From NCBI RefSeq assembly GCF_001421245.1, contig NZ_LMKE01000033.1, positions 157,035-221,034 on the forward strand: 64,000 bases of DNA, read 5' to 3'. The position numbers and the translations under genes were made by a program. Below the pieces are notes generated by a model. It was given only the letters and a program-made list of their open reading frames with translations, was not told the DNA's origin and did no database searches. The first letter of the stretch is position 1. Each line of letters begins with the position of its first letter. Positions 1 through 8,649 of the stretch are shown in pieces. The stretch is from Sphingomonas sp. Leaf10 (GTDB lineage Bacteria; Pseudomonadota; Alphaproteobacteria; Sphingomonadales; Sphingomonadaceae).

Positions 1-51
1 CCCCTACTCAGCACGAACGGTTCTACCTGTTGTCATCTTGTTCTAACGTCG
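1..51. repeat. 51-bp dispersed repeat, copy 1
   Basis: By eye 44 of 51 bases match 25616-25666 in the same orientation, beginning CCCCTACTCAGC and ending TCTAACGTCG. It contains a degenerate small palindrome around CGAACGGTTC. Both copies sit just beyond the stop codon of a reverse-strand gene (dapE here, the MaoC gene at the other copy), so both would be transcribed into the 3' end of an mRNA. Function unknown; may be part of a larger element cut by the window edge. Confidence 0.6.
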
Positions 52-60
52 GCGTATAGG

Positions 61-85
61 AATTTCCGCGTGCGCGGGAATGACG
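61..85. repeat. REP-like palindrome downstream of dapE
   Basis: A short imperfect inverted repeat, TTCCGCG-TG-CGCGGGAA, followed by TGACG. The same 'TTCCCGC...GCGGGAATGACG' theme recurs at 2355-2374, 31984-32003 and 32052-32071. It lies just past the dapE stop codon, where it could also act as an mRNA 3' hairpin; there is no T-run, so I do not call it an intrinsic terminator. Confidence 0.55.
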
Positions 86-95
86 AGGGTCGGCG

Positions 96-1226
96 TCACT
101 CCCCCGCCAGCGCCGCCCCAACGATATCGACGTAAATTTCCTCCAGCAGCCGCAGGTCGTCGACCGCTACCGCCTCATCGACCTTGTGCATCGTCGCGTT
201 GAGCAGCCCGAACTCGACCGTCGGGCACAGTGCTGACAGGAAGCGTGCGTCCGACGTGCCGCCGGTCGTCGACAATTCCGGCGCCAACCCGGTATGCTTG
301 CCGATCGCACCGGCGATCAGCGTCGAGAATGCGCCGGGTGCCGTCAGGAACGCCTCGCCCGACACCCGCCCGACGACCTTCGCGTCCGGCGCATGCGACC
401 GCACGACGTGCGTGATCCGCTCGACCAGTGCATCGCCGCGTTGTTCGTCGTTGAAGCGGATCGACAGCCGCGCCGCCGCATGGCCGGGAATGACGTTGGT
501 TGCCGGATTGCCGACGCTCAGGTCGGTGATCTCGATGTTCGATGGCTGGAACCACGCATTGCCGCCGTCGAGCACGATGCCCTCGATCTCGTGCAGCGCC
601 GCGATCAGCGGGGTGATCGGATTGTCGGCCAGATGCGGATAGGCGACATGCCCCTGCCGCCCGGGCACGTCGATCCAGATATTGACCGACCCCCGCCGCC
701 CGATCTTGATCATGTCGCCCAGCTTGTGCTGCGACGTCGGCTCGCCGACCAGGCACAAATCGGGCCTGATCCCGCGCGCCGCCATCCGGTCGATCAACGC
801 GCGCGTGCCATAGACCGCCGGCCCTTCTTCGTCGCCGGTGATGATCAGGCTGATCGTGCCGGCCGCGACCGGCACCCGCGCCGCCGCCGCGACGAATGCC
901 GCGACCGCGCCCTTCATGTCGACCGCGCCGCGCCCGAACACCAATCCGTCGCGGATCGTGCCGCCGAACGGATCGCCTTGCCATCCGGCGCCGGCGGGCA
1001 CGACATCGACATGGCCGGCAAAGGCGAAATGCCGCCCGCTGTCCCCACGCACCGCCAGCAGATTCTCGACTGGCCCATCGGGGGCTTCGCCGACCGTGAA
1101 CCGGTCGACCGCGAAGCCGATCGCGGTCAGTTCCGCTTCCAGCACGTCGAACACGCTGCCGGTCGCCGGGGTCACGCTGTCACAGGCGATCAGGCGGCAG
1201 CTCAGGTCGACGACATCGGCAGGCAT
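96..1226 (-). CDS. dapE: succinyl-diaminopimelate desuccinylase
   Basis: Hydrolyses N-succinyl-LL-2,6-diaminopimelate to LL-diaminopimelate and succinate in the lysine/peptidoglycan precursor pathway; cytoplasmic, dinuclear zinc. The 376-residue product matches the M20 peptidase fold: GHVDVVP with metal ligand His72 and Asp74, RGAVDMKG with bridging Asp103, GDEEG with catalytic Glu133 and ligand Glu134, and a late MHKVDE histidine. The frame is open upstream, but I chose the ATG at 1226 because GGAG lies 6 nt before it and the product then starts at the usual N-terminus (ADVVDLSCRLI). The upstream extension is Arg/Ser-rich and not family-like. No other dap gene is adjacent. It is divergent from the phytase-like gene at 1318. 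Confidence 0.95.
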   Translation of the reverse strand: MPADVVDLSCRLIACDSVTPATGSVFDVLEAELTAIGFAVDRFTVGEAPDGPVENLLAVRGDSGRHFAFAGHVDVVPAGAGWQGDPFGGTIRDGLVFGRGAVDMKGAVAAFVAAAARVPVAAGTISLIITGDEEGPAVYGTRALIDRMAARGIRPDLCLVGEPTSQHKLGDMIKIGRRGSVNIWIDVPGRQGHVAYPHLADNPITPLIAALHEIEGIVLDGGNAWFQPSNIEITDLSVGNPATNVIPGHAAARLSIRFNDEQRGDALVERITHVVRSHAPDAKVVGRVSGEAFLTAPGAFSTLIAGAIGKHTGLAPELSTTGGTSDARFLSALCPTVEFGLLNATMHKVDEAVAVDDLRLLEEIYVDIVGAALAGE

Positions 1227-1317
1227 AATAGTCTCCACGCGCATTTCGTCGCGGCTGTAGCGTGTGCGCGGACAAACGCCACTGGCGCTTGGGACGTGGG
1301 ACGCTACAGCCGGGGCG

Positions 1318-2343
1318 ATGCGGGTCCTGTTCGTGATATTGGCGGTGCTGCTGCTCGTCCCCGGCTGGAGCGGCAGCGAACGGTTGCCGCTATATGCGAA
1401 GGTGCCGACGATCACCGCCGAGCGGGTCGCGCTCGATCCCGAAAACCCGACGCGGCGCGATCTCGGGCCGTTCACCTATCTCGGCGGCGTCGTGCTGCGC
1501 GGTAACGACCCGGCCTTTGGTGGCTTCTCGTCGATGAATGTCGAGGGCGACCGGTTCAGCCTGTTGTCCGACGGCGGCTCGCTGGTTCAGTTCACCATGG
1601 GTGCCGACTGGCGGCCGCATGACGTCGCGGTGCGCGAAATTGCCGGTCCCGGTACCGGCTGGGAAAAGCGTGACCGCGACACCGAATCGCTCGCCGTCCG
1701 CCCCGACGGATCGGTGCTGGTCGGCTATGAACGCCATAACCAGATCTGGCGCTTCACCGCCGACCTGTGGCACCCCTTGTCCCACGCCGCTCCGCGCCTG
1801 ATGGCCGACTGGTCGGCCAACAGCGGTGCGGAGGCGATGGCGCAGCTGCGCGATGGCAGCGTCGTCGTGCTGAGCGAGAGCCATGGCAGCAAGGGGAAAC
1901 CCGGCTATAGCGCGATCCGCTTCCTCGGCGACCCGACCGATCCCCGGACGCCGCGCTACGGTTTTCGCTACGCACCGCCCGCCAGTTTCGTGAACACCGA
2001 CGCGGTGCAACTGCCGGACGGCCGGCTGCTGGTGCTGACCCGCCGCACCCGACTGAAGGATTTCTTCACGACCGGCATCGAACTGCTCGACACGCGCGGC
2101 GTCCGTCCCGGCCAGTTCCTGCGCGGCCGCACGCTCGCCCGCCTCGCCCCGCCGACGTTGCACGACAATTTTGAGGCGATGGCCCTGACCCGTGAGAACG
2201 GCCGCCTGATCCTGTGGCTGGCGACCGACGACAATCAATCGATGCTGCAACGCTCGCTGCTGCTGAAATTCGCGGTCGGCCCGCTACCCGAGTCGTGGCA
2301 GCCGAAGGGCAGGCGGAAGTCGAAGCGCAAGAACGGGCGCTAA
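1318..2343 (+). CDS. esterase-like activity of phytase family protein
   Basis: 341 residues with an N-terminal hydrophobic export signal (RVLFVILAVLLLVPGW) and a beta-propeller-like body. Segments such as GGFSSMNVEGDRFSLLSDGG, DTESLAVRPDGSVLVGYERH and GAEAMAQLRDG resemble the 'phytase-like' domain found in secreted proteobacterial proteins; true phytase or esterase activity is not established for the group. ATG 1318 was preferred because it places the signal sequence at the N-terminus. The C-terminus is basic (KGRRKSKRKNGR). It is a single gene, divergent from dapE, and followed by a repeat-rich gap. Likely periplasmic; substrate unknown. Confidence 0.75.
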   Translation: MRVLFVILAVLLLVPGWSGSERLPLYAKVPTITAERVALDPENPTRRDLGPFTYLGGVVLRGNDPAFGGFSSMNVEGDRFSLLSDGGSLVQFTMGADWRPHDVAVREIAGPGTGWEKRDRDTESLAVRPDGSVLVGYERHNQIWRFTADLWHPLSHAAPRLMADWSANSGAEAMAQLRDGSVVVLSESHGSKGKPGYSAIRFLGDPTDPRTPRYGFRYAPPASFVNTDAVQLPDGRLLVLTRRTRLKDFFTTGIELLDTRGVRPGQFLRGRTLARLAPPTLHDNFEAMALTRENGRLILWLATDDNQSMLQRSLLLKFAVGPLPESWQPKGRRKSKRKNGR

Positions 2344-2718
2344 CCCCCATCGTCATTCCGGCGAAAGCCGGAATCCATGGACGCGACCGGCTTCGATCCC
2401 ATCGAAACGTTCTGCCTCCATGGATCCCGGCCTACGCCCCGATAATAGGCCATGTTGGCAACCGGCCCGTCATTCCCGCGAGGGCGACACCTCTGCAAAG
2501 TCTATTTCCTGTACCCCAGCGAAGGCCGGTGCCCAGTTGGGGACGCCAGTAAGATACGGAACAGCCTTCCCGACAGGACCCCGGCCTCCGCCGGGGTACG
2601 CGTAGTTTTCGGCTGCGCGCGGACTTACGCCGAGGTCTCGCGAAGGCGGGGAACCATAGCTGCACCATAGCTGCAATGTCAGGACAGGTGCGAACTGCCG
2701 GCGCCACCTGCCCACGAC
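2344..2718. repeat. repeat-filled intergenic gap with several palindromes
   Basis: No gene seen. The gap holds a perfect stem ATTCCGGC-gaaa-GCCGGAAT at 2355-2374, a 'CCATGGATCCCGGCC' segment at 2420-2435 that pairs loosely with the bases after that stem, a GTCATTCCCGCGAGGG remnant at 2469-2484, and a CCCCGG-CCTCCG-CCGGGG hairpin around 2579-2596. The direct doublet CATAGCTGCA occurs twice around 2655-2675. These are REP-like fragments between the 3' ends of convergent genes. Confidence 0.6.
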
Positions 2719-2750
2719 AAAACCCCCGGCGCCGCTGGGACGCCGGGGGC
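2719..2750 (-). terminator. intrinsic terminator of rpmB
   Basis: A perfect 9-bp G+C stem (CCCCCGGCG at 2723-2731 with CGCCGGGGG at 2741-2749) and a 9-nt loop, followed on the reverse strand by TTTT. It lies 24 nt beyond the rpmB stop codon and is oriented to end rpmB transcription. Confidence 0.85.
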
Positions 2751-2773
2751 ATATCTCGTGTCACCCGAACCGC

Positions 2774-3076
2774 TTATGCGGCGGCGGTGGCGACCTTCTT
2801 GGCAACCTTCGCAACGTCGCGCTTCAGGCGACGGGCGCGCAGCGACAGGTCGTCGTCGCGGGTCTTGAGCAGCCAGTTGTCGAGGCCGCCGACATGCTCG
2901 ACCGAGCGCAGGCCGTGCGTCGACACGCGCAGGCGAATCGACCGCTCCAGCGCTTCCGACATCAGCGTCACATTCTGCAGGTTGGGCAGGAAGGTGCGCT
3001 TGGTCTTGTTGTTGGCGTGGGAAACGTTGTGACCCACCTGCCGGCCCTTGCCGGTCAGCTCGCAGATGCGCGACAT
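2774..3076 (-). CDS. rpmB: 50S ribosomal protein L28
   Basis: 100 residues, starting [20 protein letters not shown] and followed by [15 protein letters not shown], the family signature of L28 in the large ribosomal subunit. The start at 3076 is fixed by that N-terminus; a longer frame to 3109 would add a non-homologous leader. The C-terminus is Lys/Ala-rich ([11 protein letters not shown]), as in other alphaproteobacteria. It is a monocistronic gene with its own terminator at 2719-2750; no rpmG is adjacent. Confidence 0.97.
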   Translation of the reverse strand: MSRICELTGKGRQVGHNVSHANNKTKRTFLPNLQNVTLMSEALERSIRLRVSTHGLRSVEHVGGLDNWLLKTRDDDLSLRARRLKRDVAKVAKKVATAAA

Positions 3077-3243
3077 GATCGTTGATCCTGATTCTGTGTC
3101 GGGACACATGCCCCGGAAAGACGGCGCGGATAGCGTCGAACGGCGCGGACGTCAACCGTCCCGCGACCGTGCAACCCTCACCGCCACCACCGCGTTGTTA
3201 GGCCATCGATTCGGATACGGACAAGTCGCAAGGGAGTGGCGGA

Positions 3244-3477
3244 ATGCGCGCAATATTGGTTCTGCTGGGCGTCGCGGCGCTGATCGTCGCCGCCCTGATG
3301 GCGTTCGGTTTCATCGGCATCGACCAGACCCGGACCGCCGCCCTGCCGCAGGTGAAGGTGGAAGGCGGGCAGGCGCCCAAATTCGACGTCGAAGTCGGCA
3401 AGGTCGATGTCGGCACCGTCAACCGCACCGTCGAGGTGCCTGCGATCAAGGTCGAACGCCCCGCCACCGCGCAATAA
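3244..3477 (+). CDS. small single-span membrane protein, hypothetical
   Basis: 77 residues. Residues 1-23 (MRAILVLLGVAALIVAALMA) form one hydrophobic helix; the remainder is a soluble tail rich in Val and charged residues (VEVGKVDVGTVNRTVEVPAI), probably periplasmic. The ATG is preceded by AGGGAGTGGCGGA, an acceptable ribosome-binding site. It ends 43 nt before tadA on the same strand, so the two may be cotranscribed. I recognise no family domain. Confidence 0.65.
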   Translation: MRAILVLLGVAALIVAALMAFGFIGIDQTRTAALPQVKVEGGQAPKFDVEVGKVDVGTVNRTVEVPAIKVERPATAQ

Positions 3478-3520
3478 GCCGCTGGCCGCCGCCGGCCCTG
3501 GCTGGCAAGGGGGGTGCGCG

Positions 3521-3970
3521 ATGTTCGACGCATCCCCCATGCGGGCGGCCCTTGCCGCCGCTCTTGCCGCTGCGCAGGCCGGCGAAGTCCCGGTCGGCGC
3601 CGTTGTGCTGCAACGGGGCAGGGTGATCGCGACCGCCGCCAACGCACCGCGGACGTTGCACGACCCGACCGCCCATGCCGAAATCCTCGCCATTCGCGCC
3701 GCCGCACAGGCGCTAGGCCGCGATCGCCTGGAAGATTGCGATCTCTGGGTAACGCTCGAACCCTGCGCGATGTGCGCCGGGGCCATCGCCCATGCGCGCA
3801 TCGCCCGACTCTATTATGGTGCCGATGATCCGAAGGGCGGGGCAGTCGCGCACGGTCCGCGCTTCTTCGGCCAGTCGACCTGCCATCACCGCCCCGACAT
3901 TTATTCGGGGATCGGTGAGGTCGAGGCCGCGGCGCTGCTCCGCGATTTCTTCGGGCAGCGCCGCGAATAA
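3521..3970 (+). CDS. tadA: tRNA adenosine(34) deaminase TadA
   Basis: Deaminates adenosine to inosine at wobble position 34 of tRNA-Arg(ACG); cytoplasmic zinc enzyme. 149 residues with the cytidine/deoxycytidylate deaminase motifs: HAE (His52, catalytic Glu54) and PCAMC (zinc ligands Cys82 and Cys85). ATG 3521 follows AAGGGGGG and gives a family-length product; upstream codons in the same frame lie in the preceding gene's tail. The gene converges on the OmpA-like gene with only 2 nt between the two stop codons. Confidence 0.95.
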   Translation: MFDASPMRAALAAALAAAQAGEVPVGAVVLQRGRVIATAANAPRTLHDPTAHAEILAIRAAAQALGRDRLEDCDLWVTLEPCAMCAGAIAHARIARLYYGADDPKGGAVAHGPRFFGQSTCHHRPDIYSGIGEVEAAALLRDFFGQRRE

Positions 3971-3972
3971 GT

Positions 3973-4650
3973 TCAGCGCAAATCGTTCTGCGCGATCGGC
4001 ACGATCTTGATCTCGACGCGGCGATTTTCGGTGCGCCCTTCCTCGGTATCGTTCGACGCGATCGGCTGCGTCTCGCCGAAGCCGCGCGTGCCGATACGGG
4101 CCGACTGCACGCCCTGACTGCTCAGATAATTGGCGACCGCGCTGGCGCGGCGTTCCGACAGCGTCTGGTTGTACGCGTCCGACCCGGTCGAATCGGTATG
4201 GCCGTACACGTCGATATAGGTCTGGTTATATTCCTTCAGCACGTCGGCGACCTGATCCAGCGTCGGCCGGAACTGCGGCTGCACATTGGCGCTGTCGGTC
4301 GCGAAAGTGATGCCCGAGGGCATGTTGAGCACCAGATCGTCGCCACGCCGCGTCACTTCGACATCGGTGCCGGCGGTGCGGGCGCGCAGGTCACGCTCCT
4401 GCTTGTCCATATACGCGCCGATCCCGGCCCCGGCCAAACCGCCGATGCCCGCACCCAGAATCTTTTCGGTCCGGTCACGCCGGCCACCGACCAGATCACC
4501 CAGCAGATAGCCGCCGACCGCGCCGCCGATGCCGCCGATCGCCGCGCGCGAGATGCTGCGCTGGCCGGTCTCGGGGTCGGTGACGCAGGCCGAGGTCAGC
4601 ATCGCTGCCGACAGCGCACCCGCCACCCAGATTTTCGAACGAGCCGCCAT
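3973..4650 (-). CDS. OmpA family lipoprotein (YiaD-like)
   Basis: 225 residues: lipoprotein signal with lipobox LTSAC (Cys22), a glycine-zipper region at about residues 36-75 (GGIGGAVGGYLLG, GAGIGGLAGAGIGAYMD), then an OmpA-C peptidoglycan-binding domain from about residue 110 (VYGHTDSTGSDAYNQTLSERRA, later ENRRVEIKI). It probably links the outer membrane to peptidoglycan. Start 4650 chosen because GGAGG lies 5 nt upstream; an in-frame ATG at 4662 precedes that site. Divergent from the CNNM gene at 4823. Confidence 0.9.
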   Translation of the reverse strand: MAARSKIWVAGALSAAMLTSACVTDPETGQRSISRAAIGGIGGAVGGYLLGDLVGGRRDRTEKILGAGIGGLAGAGIGAYMDKQERDLRARTAGTDVEVTRRGDDLVLNMPSGITFATDSANVQPQFRPTLDQVADVLKEYNQTYIDVYGHTDSTGSDAYNQTLSERRASAVANYLSSQGVQSARIGTRGFGETQPIASNDTEEGRTENRRVEIKIVPIAQNDLR

Positions 4651-4822
4651 TAAATCCTCCATGGTATTCGATATCGTCGTCGCCCGGAAAAACCGGGCAG
4701 GCGGTCCGTTGTTCCGCAGCCGTTTTGAACGGATGCTGACCGGAGCGTTCGCCAAATCGTGTCGGAAGGGCGACTCGCAGGTTGTACCGCGCGCGGCATT
4801 GCGGCATGGGTGGGTCAGTTCG

Positions 4823-6127
4823 ATGGAACCTCTTTCTCCCTTCCCCTGGTTCGACGTCGTCATCATCCTCGCGCTGGTGGCGTTGAACGGCGTGTTCGCC
4901 ATGTCCGAACTCGCCATCGTGTCTGCGCGCAGGGCCCGATTGGAAGGCTTGGCGAAAGCGGGGGGCAGGGGCGCGCAAACCGCGATGCGGCTGGCCGACG
5001 ATCCCGGCAAGTTCCTGTCGACCGTCCAGATCGGCATCACCCTGATCGGCATCCTGTCGGGCGCGTACTCCGGGGCCAGCCTCGGCGGCCCGGTCGGCGA
5101 ACGGATGGTCCTGCTGGGGTTGCCCGAATCGTTGGCGGCCAATGTCGGGTTCGGCGTTGTCATCGCCGTGACCACCTTTGCCAGCCTCGTGATCGGCGAA
5201 CTGGTGCCCAAGCAGTTCGCGCTGCGCAGTCCCGAGCCGATCGCGGTGCTGGTCGCGGTGCCGATGCTGTGGCTGTCGCGGATCACTGCACCGTTCGTGT
5301 GGGCACTCGACACGACCTCCGCGCTGATCTTCAAGCTGCTGCGCATGAACCGTGAATCCGAAAACCGGGTGACGGCGGAGGAACTGCACCTGCTGGTCGC
5401 CGAAGCCAGCAAGTCGGGCGTGATCGAGGAGCATGAACGCTCGATCATCTCGGGCGTCGTCCGCCTTGCCGACCGGCCGGTGCGCGAGGTCATGACCCCG
5501 CGCACCGACGTCGAATGGCTCGATGTGTCGCTCGACGAAGCCGGCATCCGCGCGGCGATGGCGGCGACGCCGCATACCCGCTTGCCGATCGCCGAAGGAT
5601 CGGTCGATGCGGTGATCGGCGTCGTGCAGGCGCGCGATATCGTCGCCGCACTGTGCCGGGGCGAACCGCTCGACCTGCGCACGCTGCTCCATGAAGCGCC
5701 GGTGCTCCCCGACCAGGTCGATGCGATGGACGCGTTGCAGGCGATCCGCCGTGCCGCCGTGCCGATGGGCCTGGTCCATGACGAATATGGCCATTTCGAA
5801 GGGATCGTCACTCCCGCCGATCTGCTGCGCGCCATCGCCGGTGACTTTGCATCGGATGCGGAGGAGGGCGATCATCCGCATATCGTCCGCCGCGACGACG
5901 GATCGCTGCTGGTCTCCGGCCAGACCCCGGCCGACCAGCTGGCCGAACGCATCGGCATCGACCTGCCCGAGGACCGCGACTACGCCACTGTCGCCGGCCT
6001 AGCACTCGCCATCCTCAAGCACCTGCCGACCGAAGGCGAGCATTTCACCGAGCAGGGCTGGCGCTTCGAGATCGTCGACATGGACGAGCGGAAGATCGAC
6101 AAGCTGTTGGTGCAACAGGTCGAATAG
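4823..6127 (+). CDS. hemolysin/CorC family CNNM-CBS transporter
   Basis: 434 residues. Residues 1-150 form a CNNM/DUF21 membrane domain with several helices (VVIILALVALNGVFAMSELA; IGELVPKQFAL), followed by a CBS pair (residues about 215-345, VMTPRTDVEWLD and HDEYGHFEGIVTPADLL) and a C-terminal CorC/HlyC transporter-associated domain. Family members are implicated in Mg2+/Co2+ export or resistance rather than haemolysis. Start at 4823 because the membrane domain begins there; the frame is open further upstream but is not membrane-like. Monocistronic. Confidence 0.9.
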   Translation: MEPLSPFPWFDVVIILALVALNGVFAMSELAIVSARRARLEGLAKAGGRGAQTAMRLADDPGKFLSTVQIGITLIGILSGAYSGASLGGPVGERMVLLGLPESLAANVGFGVVIAVTTFASLVIGELVPKQFALRSPEPIAVLVAVPMLWLSRITAPFVWALDTTSALIFKLLRMNRESENRVTAEELHLLVAEASKSGVIEEHERSIISGVVRLADRPVREVMTPRTDVEWLDVSLDEAGIRAAMAATPHTRLPIAEGSVDAVIGVVQARDIVAALCRGEPLDLRTLLHEAPVLPDQVDAMDALQAIRRAAVPMGLVHDEYGHFEGIVTPADLLRAIAGDFASDAEEGDHPHIVRRDDGSLLVSGQTPADQLAERIGIDLPEDRDYATVAGLALAILKHLPTEGEHFTEQGWRFEIVDMDERKIDKLLVQQVE

Positions 6128-6196
6128 ACCGTTCCGCGCTGCTGCAACGCAGCGTCGATGTTGCGCTGCAATATGTAGGGATGATAGTTTCGTCCC

Positions 6197-6547
6197 ATGC
6201 AGATTTCGTCGGAATATGCGTCGCTGGTACAGTGGATCCGCAACAACACCGATGCGTCGGACCCGGTGTTGCATATCCATGCCGGCATGGCGGTGCTGAT
6301 CCTCGCCCGGCTGGTCACGCGCTATCCGCTGTCGCATCCGGTGCCGTTCATCGTCGTCGTCATCGTGGCGGCGGGGAACGAGGTGCTGAACCGACTGAAC
6401 TTCGGATCATGGCGGTGGAGCGATACGACGGAAGACTTCACCTATTCGGTGTTCTGGCCGGCGGTGTTGTTCGTCGTGCTGGCTGTGCAGCAGCGCGTGC
6501 AGCGTCGTCCGGCGCTTCGGGGAATGCCGGCAAACCGGACGCGCTGA
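6197..6547 (+). CDS. small integral membrane protein (VanZ-like topology)
   Basis: 116 residues with about three hydrophobic helices: HAGMAVLILARLVTR, VPFIVVVIVAAGNEVLNRL and YSVFWPAVLFVVLAV. The central 'GNEVLNRLNFGSWRWSDTTE' segment, Asn/Glu at a helix end followed by an acidic pair, recalls small VanZ-type membrane proteins, but the match is too weak for a family call. ATG 6197. Lies between a CNNM gene and a palindromic element; no operon partner. Confidence 0.65.
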   Translation: MQISSEYASLVQWIRNNTDASDPVLHIHAGMAVLILARLVTRYPLSHPVPFIVVVIVAAGNEVLNRLNFGSWRWSDTTEDFTYSVFWPAVLFVVLAVQQRVQRRPALRGMPANRTR

Positions 6548-6554
6548 CGAGACG

Positions 6555-6652
6555 TCACCCTCACCCTTCCGCGGCGCTGCCGCTCCCTCCCTCTCCCATC
6601 GGGAGAGGGAAGGGGTCCGCCCGGCGCAGCCGGGTAGGAAGGGTGAGGGTGA
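6555..6652. repeat. 98-bp nested palindromic element
   Basis: A perfect 16-bp inverted repeat bounds it: TCACCCTCACCCTTCC at 6555-6570 and its reverse complement at 6637-6652. Nested inside are CTCCCTCTCCC/GGGAGAGGGA around a 2-4 nt centre near 6598-6601 and a looser CGGCGCTGCCG/CGGCGCAGCCG pair. It looks like a small non-coding MITE/REP-type element and fills the gap between two convergent genes. The CCCTCTCCC core is shared with the insertion in glyS. Confidence 0.75.
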
Positions 6653-6669
6653 AGCCCTAAGCGCCCCCC

Positions 6670-7377
6670 TTACAACTTCCCGAAAACCGCCTCGAACCCG
6701 GCAACATCCCCCGCCGCCAGGTAGCGCGCCTGTTCGACCCAACGGTCCTTCGCCATGCGCGGCGCAAATACCCCGAGCCGTGCCGCCACCGCTTCCGCCT
6801 CGTCCGGCGGCAACAGTGCCAGTGTCGCGACGTCGGGAATGCCCTGTTCGACCAGCATCGCCGCTACCTTCGGCCCCAGTCCCTTCAACCGCGTCAGGTC
6901 GGTACCGGCCGGCGTGGCAGGTACCACCGGTGCCGCCGATTCGACGAAAGGCGCACGCGCCGGCTCGGACGAGACGATCGGCGGTTCCGGTGCCGCAATC
7001 GGCGGTTCGGGCGCGGCCATCGGCGGCAGCGGCGCGTCGATCGGTTGTTCCAGCGGCGTCGTGACCGGCTCCAGCGAGACGGGCAGGACCGGTTCCTGCA
7101 CCACCGGTGCCGGCTGCTCGACCCGCCCCGGCGCGGGCGTGGCGACCGGTTCGCCCGGCGCATCGGGATCGGCCACCGGCACATCGCCGGTCCGCCTCAG
7201 ATGGCCCGCTTCCTCCAGTTCGCGCGTCGCCGCCCGCCGCTCGCGCGACAGCTTCATGCCATAAAGGATGCCGATGATCGCCAGCACTGCCAATATCGCG
7301 ATGATGACGAAATGCACCGTGGTCAGCGTTCCCAGAAAGCCCGCCGATTGCAACGGGGTCGTACCGCTATCCTGCAT
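6670..7377 (-). CDS. membrane-anchored helix-hairpin-helix protein
   Basis: 235 residues: one transmembrane helix at about 20-42 (VHFVIIAILAVLAIIGILYG), a basic coiled stretch, a long Pro/Ala/Glu linker with near-repeats (PPMAAPEPPIAAPEPPIV), and a C-terminal DUF4332-like HhH domain (LTRLKGLGPKVAAMLVEQGI). HhH domains bind DNA non-specifically; attached to the membrane its role is unknown. The ATG is 3 nt after the purD stop, so it is almost certainly translated from the purD mRNA. A second protein of similar plan is encoded at 55609-56157. Confidence 0.8.
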   Translation of the reverse strand: MQDSGTTPLQSAGFLGTLTTVHFVIIAILAVLAIIGILYGMKLSRERRAATRELEEAGHLRRTGDVPVADPDAPGEPVATPAPGRVEQPAPVVQEPVLPVSLEPVTTPLEQPIDAPLPPMAAPEPPIAAPEPPIVSSEPARAPFVESAAPVVPATPAGTDLTRLKGLGPKVAAMLVEQGIPDVATLALLPPDEAEAVAARLGVFAPRMAKDRWVEQARYLAAGDVAGFEAVFGKL

Positions 7378-7380
7378 GGT

Positions 7381-8649
7381 CTATTCCTGCTCGTTCTCGC
7401 GTGCCACTTCGCGCCAGCCGATGTCGCGGCGGCAGAAACCCGGAAAGTCGAGCGCATCGACACCGCGATACGCCGCCGCCTGCGCGGTGGTGACGGTCGC
7501 CCCGCGCGCGGTGACGGCCAGCACCCGGCCTCCGGCGGTGACAACGCCTGCATCGCCCATACGGGTTCCCGCATGAAATACGGTCGTGCCCGTGGCTTCC
7601 GCCGCATCGATCCCGCCGATCGGCTTGCCCGTCTCGGGCGTCCCCGGATAGCCCGATGCCGCCATCACCACCGTCAGCGCGCTATCGTTCGAGAATACCG
7701 GCGTTTCCGCCTCGGCCAGCCGCCCCTCGGCCACCGCCAGCAACAGCGGCAGCAGGTCGCTGTCGAGCCGCGCCATCAGCACCTGACATTCGGGATCGCC
7801 GAACCGCGCATTATATTCGATCAGCTTCGGACCGCGTGTCGTCAGCATCAGCCCGGCATAGAGCACTCCCGAATAGGGCGTGCCGCGCGCCGCCATCGCC
7901 TCCACCGTCGGTCGCACGATCGTATCGATCGCCAGTTTCTCCAAGGCCGCCGTCAGCACCGGTGCGGGCGAATAGGCGCCCATGCCGCCGGTGTTCGGAC
8001 CAGTATCACCGTCACCGACGCGCTTGTGATCCTGTGCCGATCCGAACGGCATCAGCGACACGCCATCGGTCAGCACGAATAGGCTGGCTTCCTCGCCGGC
8101 CAGGAACTCCTCGATCACCGCCTCGCCACCGGGCTTCTCGAAGATCGCGGCCAGCGCGTCCTCCGCTTCGGTCCGGTCCATGGCGATCGTCACGCCCTTG
8201 CCCGCTGCCAGCCCATCGGCCTTGATGACCACCGGCAGCGAGAAGGGCGAGAGCGCCGAAATCGCCGTGTCGAGATCGGTGACACGGACATAGCCGGCGG
8301 TCGGGATATCGGCCTCGCGGCATAGATCCTTGGTGTATCCCTTCGACCCTTCGAGCTGCGCGGCGGCGGCCGACGGGCCGAAGGTCGCGATACCCGCCGT
8401 GCGCAGGTCGTCGGCAAGGCCCGCCACCAGCGGCGCTTCCGGCCCGACCACCACCAGCTTCACCGCCCGTTCGACGCAGAACCGCACCACCGCGACGTGA
8501 TCGGCGACGTCGATCGGCACCAGCGTCGACACTTGCGCGATGCCGGGGTTGCCCGGTGCGGCATAAAGCGTACCTAGGAGCGGCGAACGCGCCAGCTTCC
8601 ACGCCAGCGCATGTTCGCGCCCACCCGATCCGATCAACAGGACATTCAT
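7381..8649 (-). CDS. purD: phosphoribosylamine--glycine ligase (GARS)
   Basis: ATP-dependent ligation of glycine to 5-phosphoribosylamine, second step of purine synthesis; cytoplasmic ATP-grasp enzyme. 422 residues, full length: N-terminal [20 protein letters not shown], the nucleotide-binding GLAAGKGV, and the ATP-grasp core [17 protein letters not shown] and [20 protein letters not shown] with the metal-binding [11 protein letters not shown]. The start ATG occupies 8649-8647 and overlaps the xseA start codon on the other strand by 2 bases. First gene of a two-gene operon with the HhH protein. Confidence 0.97.
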   Translation of the reverse strand: MNVLLIGSGGREHALAWKLARSPLLGTLYAAPGNPGIAQVSTLVPIDVADHVAVVRFCVERAVKLVVVGPEAPLVAGLADDLRTAGIATFGPSAAAAQLEGSKGYTKDLCREADIPTAGYVRVTDLDTAISALSPFSLPVVIKADGLAAGKGVTIAMDRTEAEDALAAIFEKPGGEAVIEEFLAGEEASLFVLTDGVSLMPFGSAQDHKRVGDGDTGPNTGGMGAYSPAPVLTAALEKLAIDTIVRPTVEAMAARGTPYSGVLYAGLMLTTRGPKLIEYNARFGDPECQVLMARLDSDLLPLLLAVAEGRLAEAETPVFSNDSALTVVMAASGYPGTPETGKPIGGIDAAEATGTTVFHAGTRMGDAGVVTAGGRVLAVTARGATVTTAQAAAYRGVDALDFPGFCRRDIGWREVARENEQE

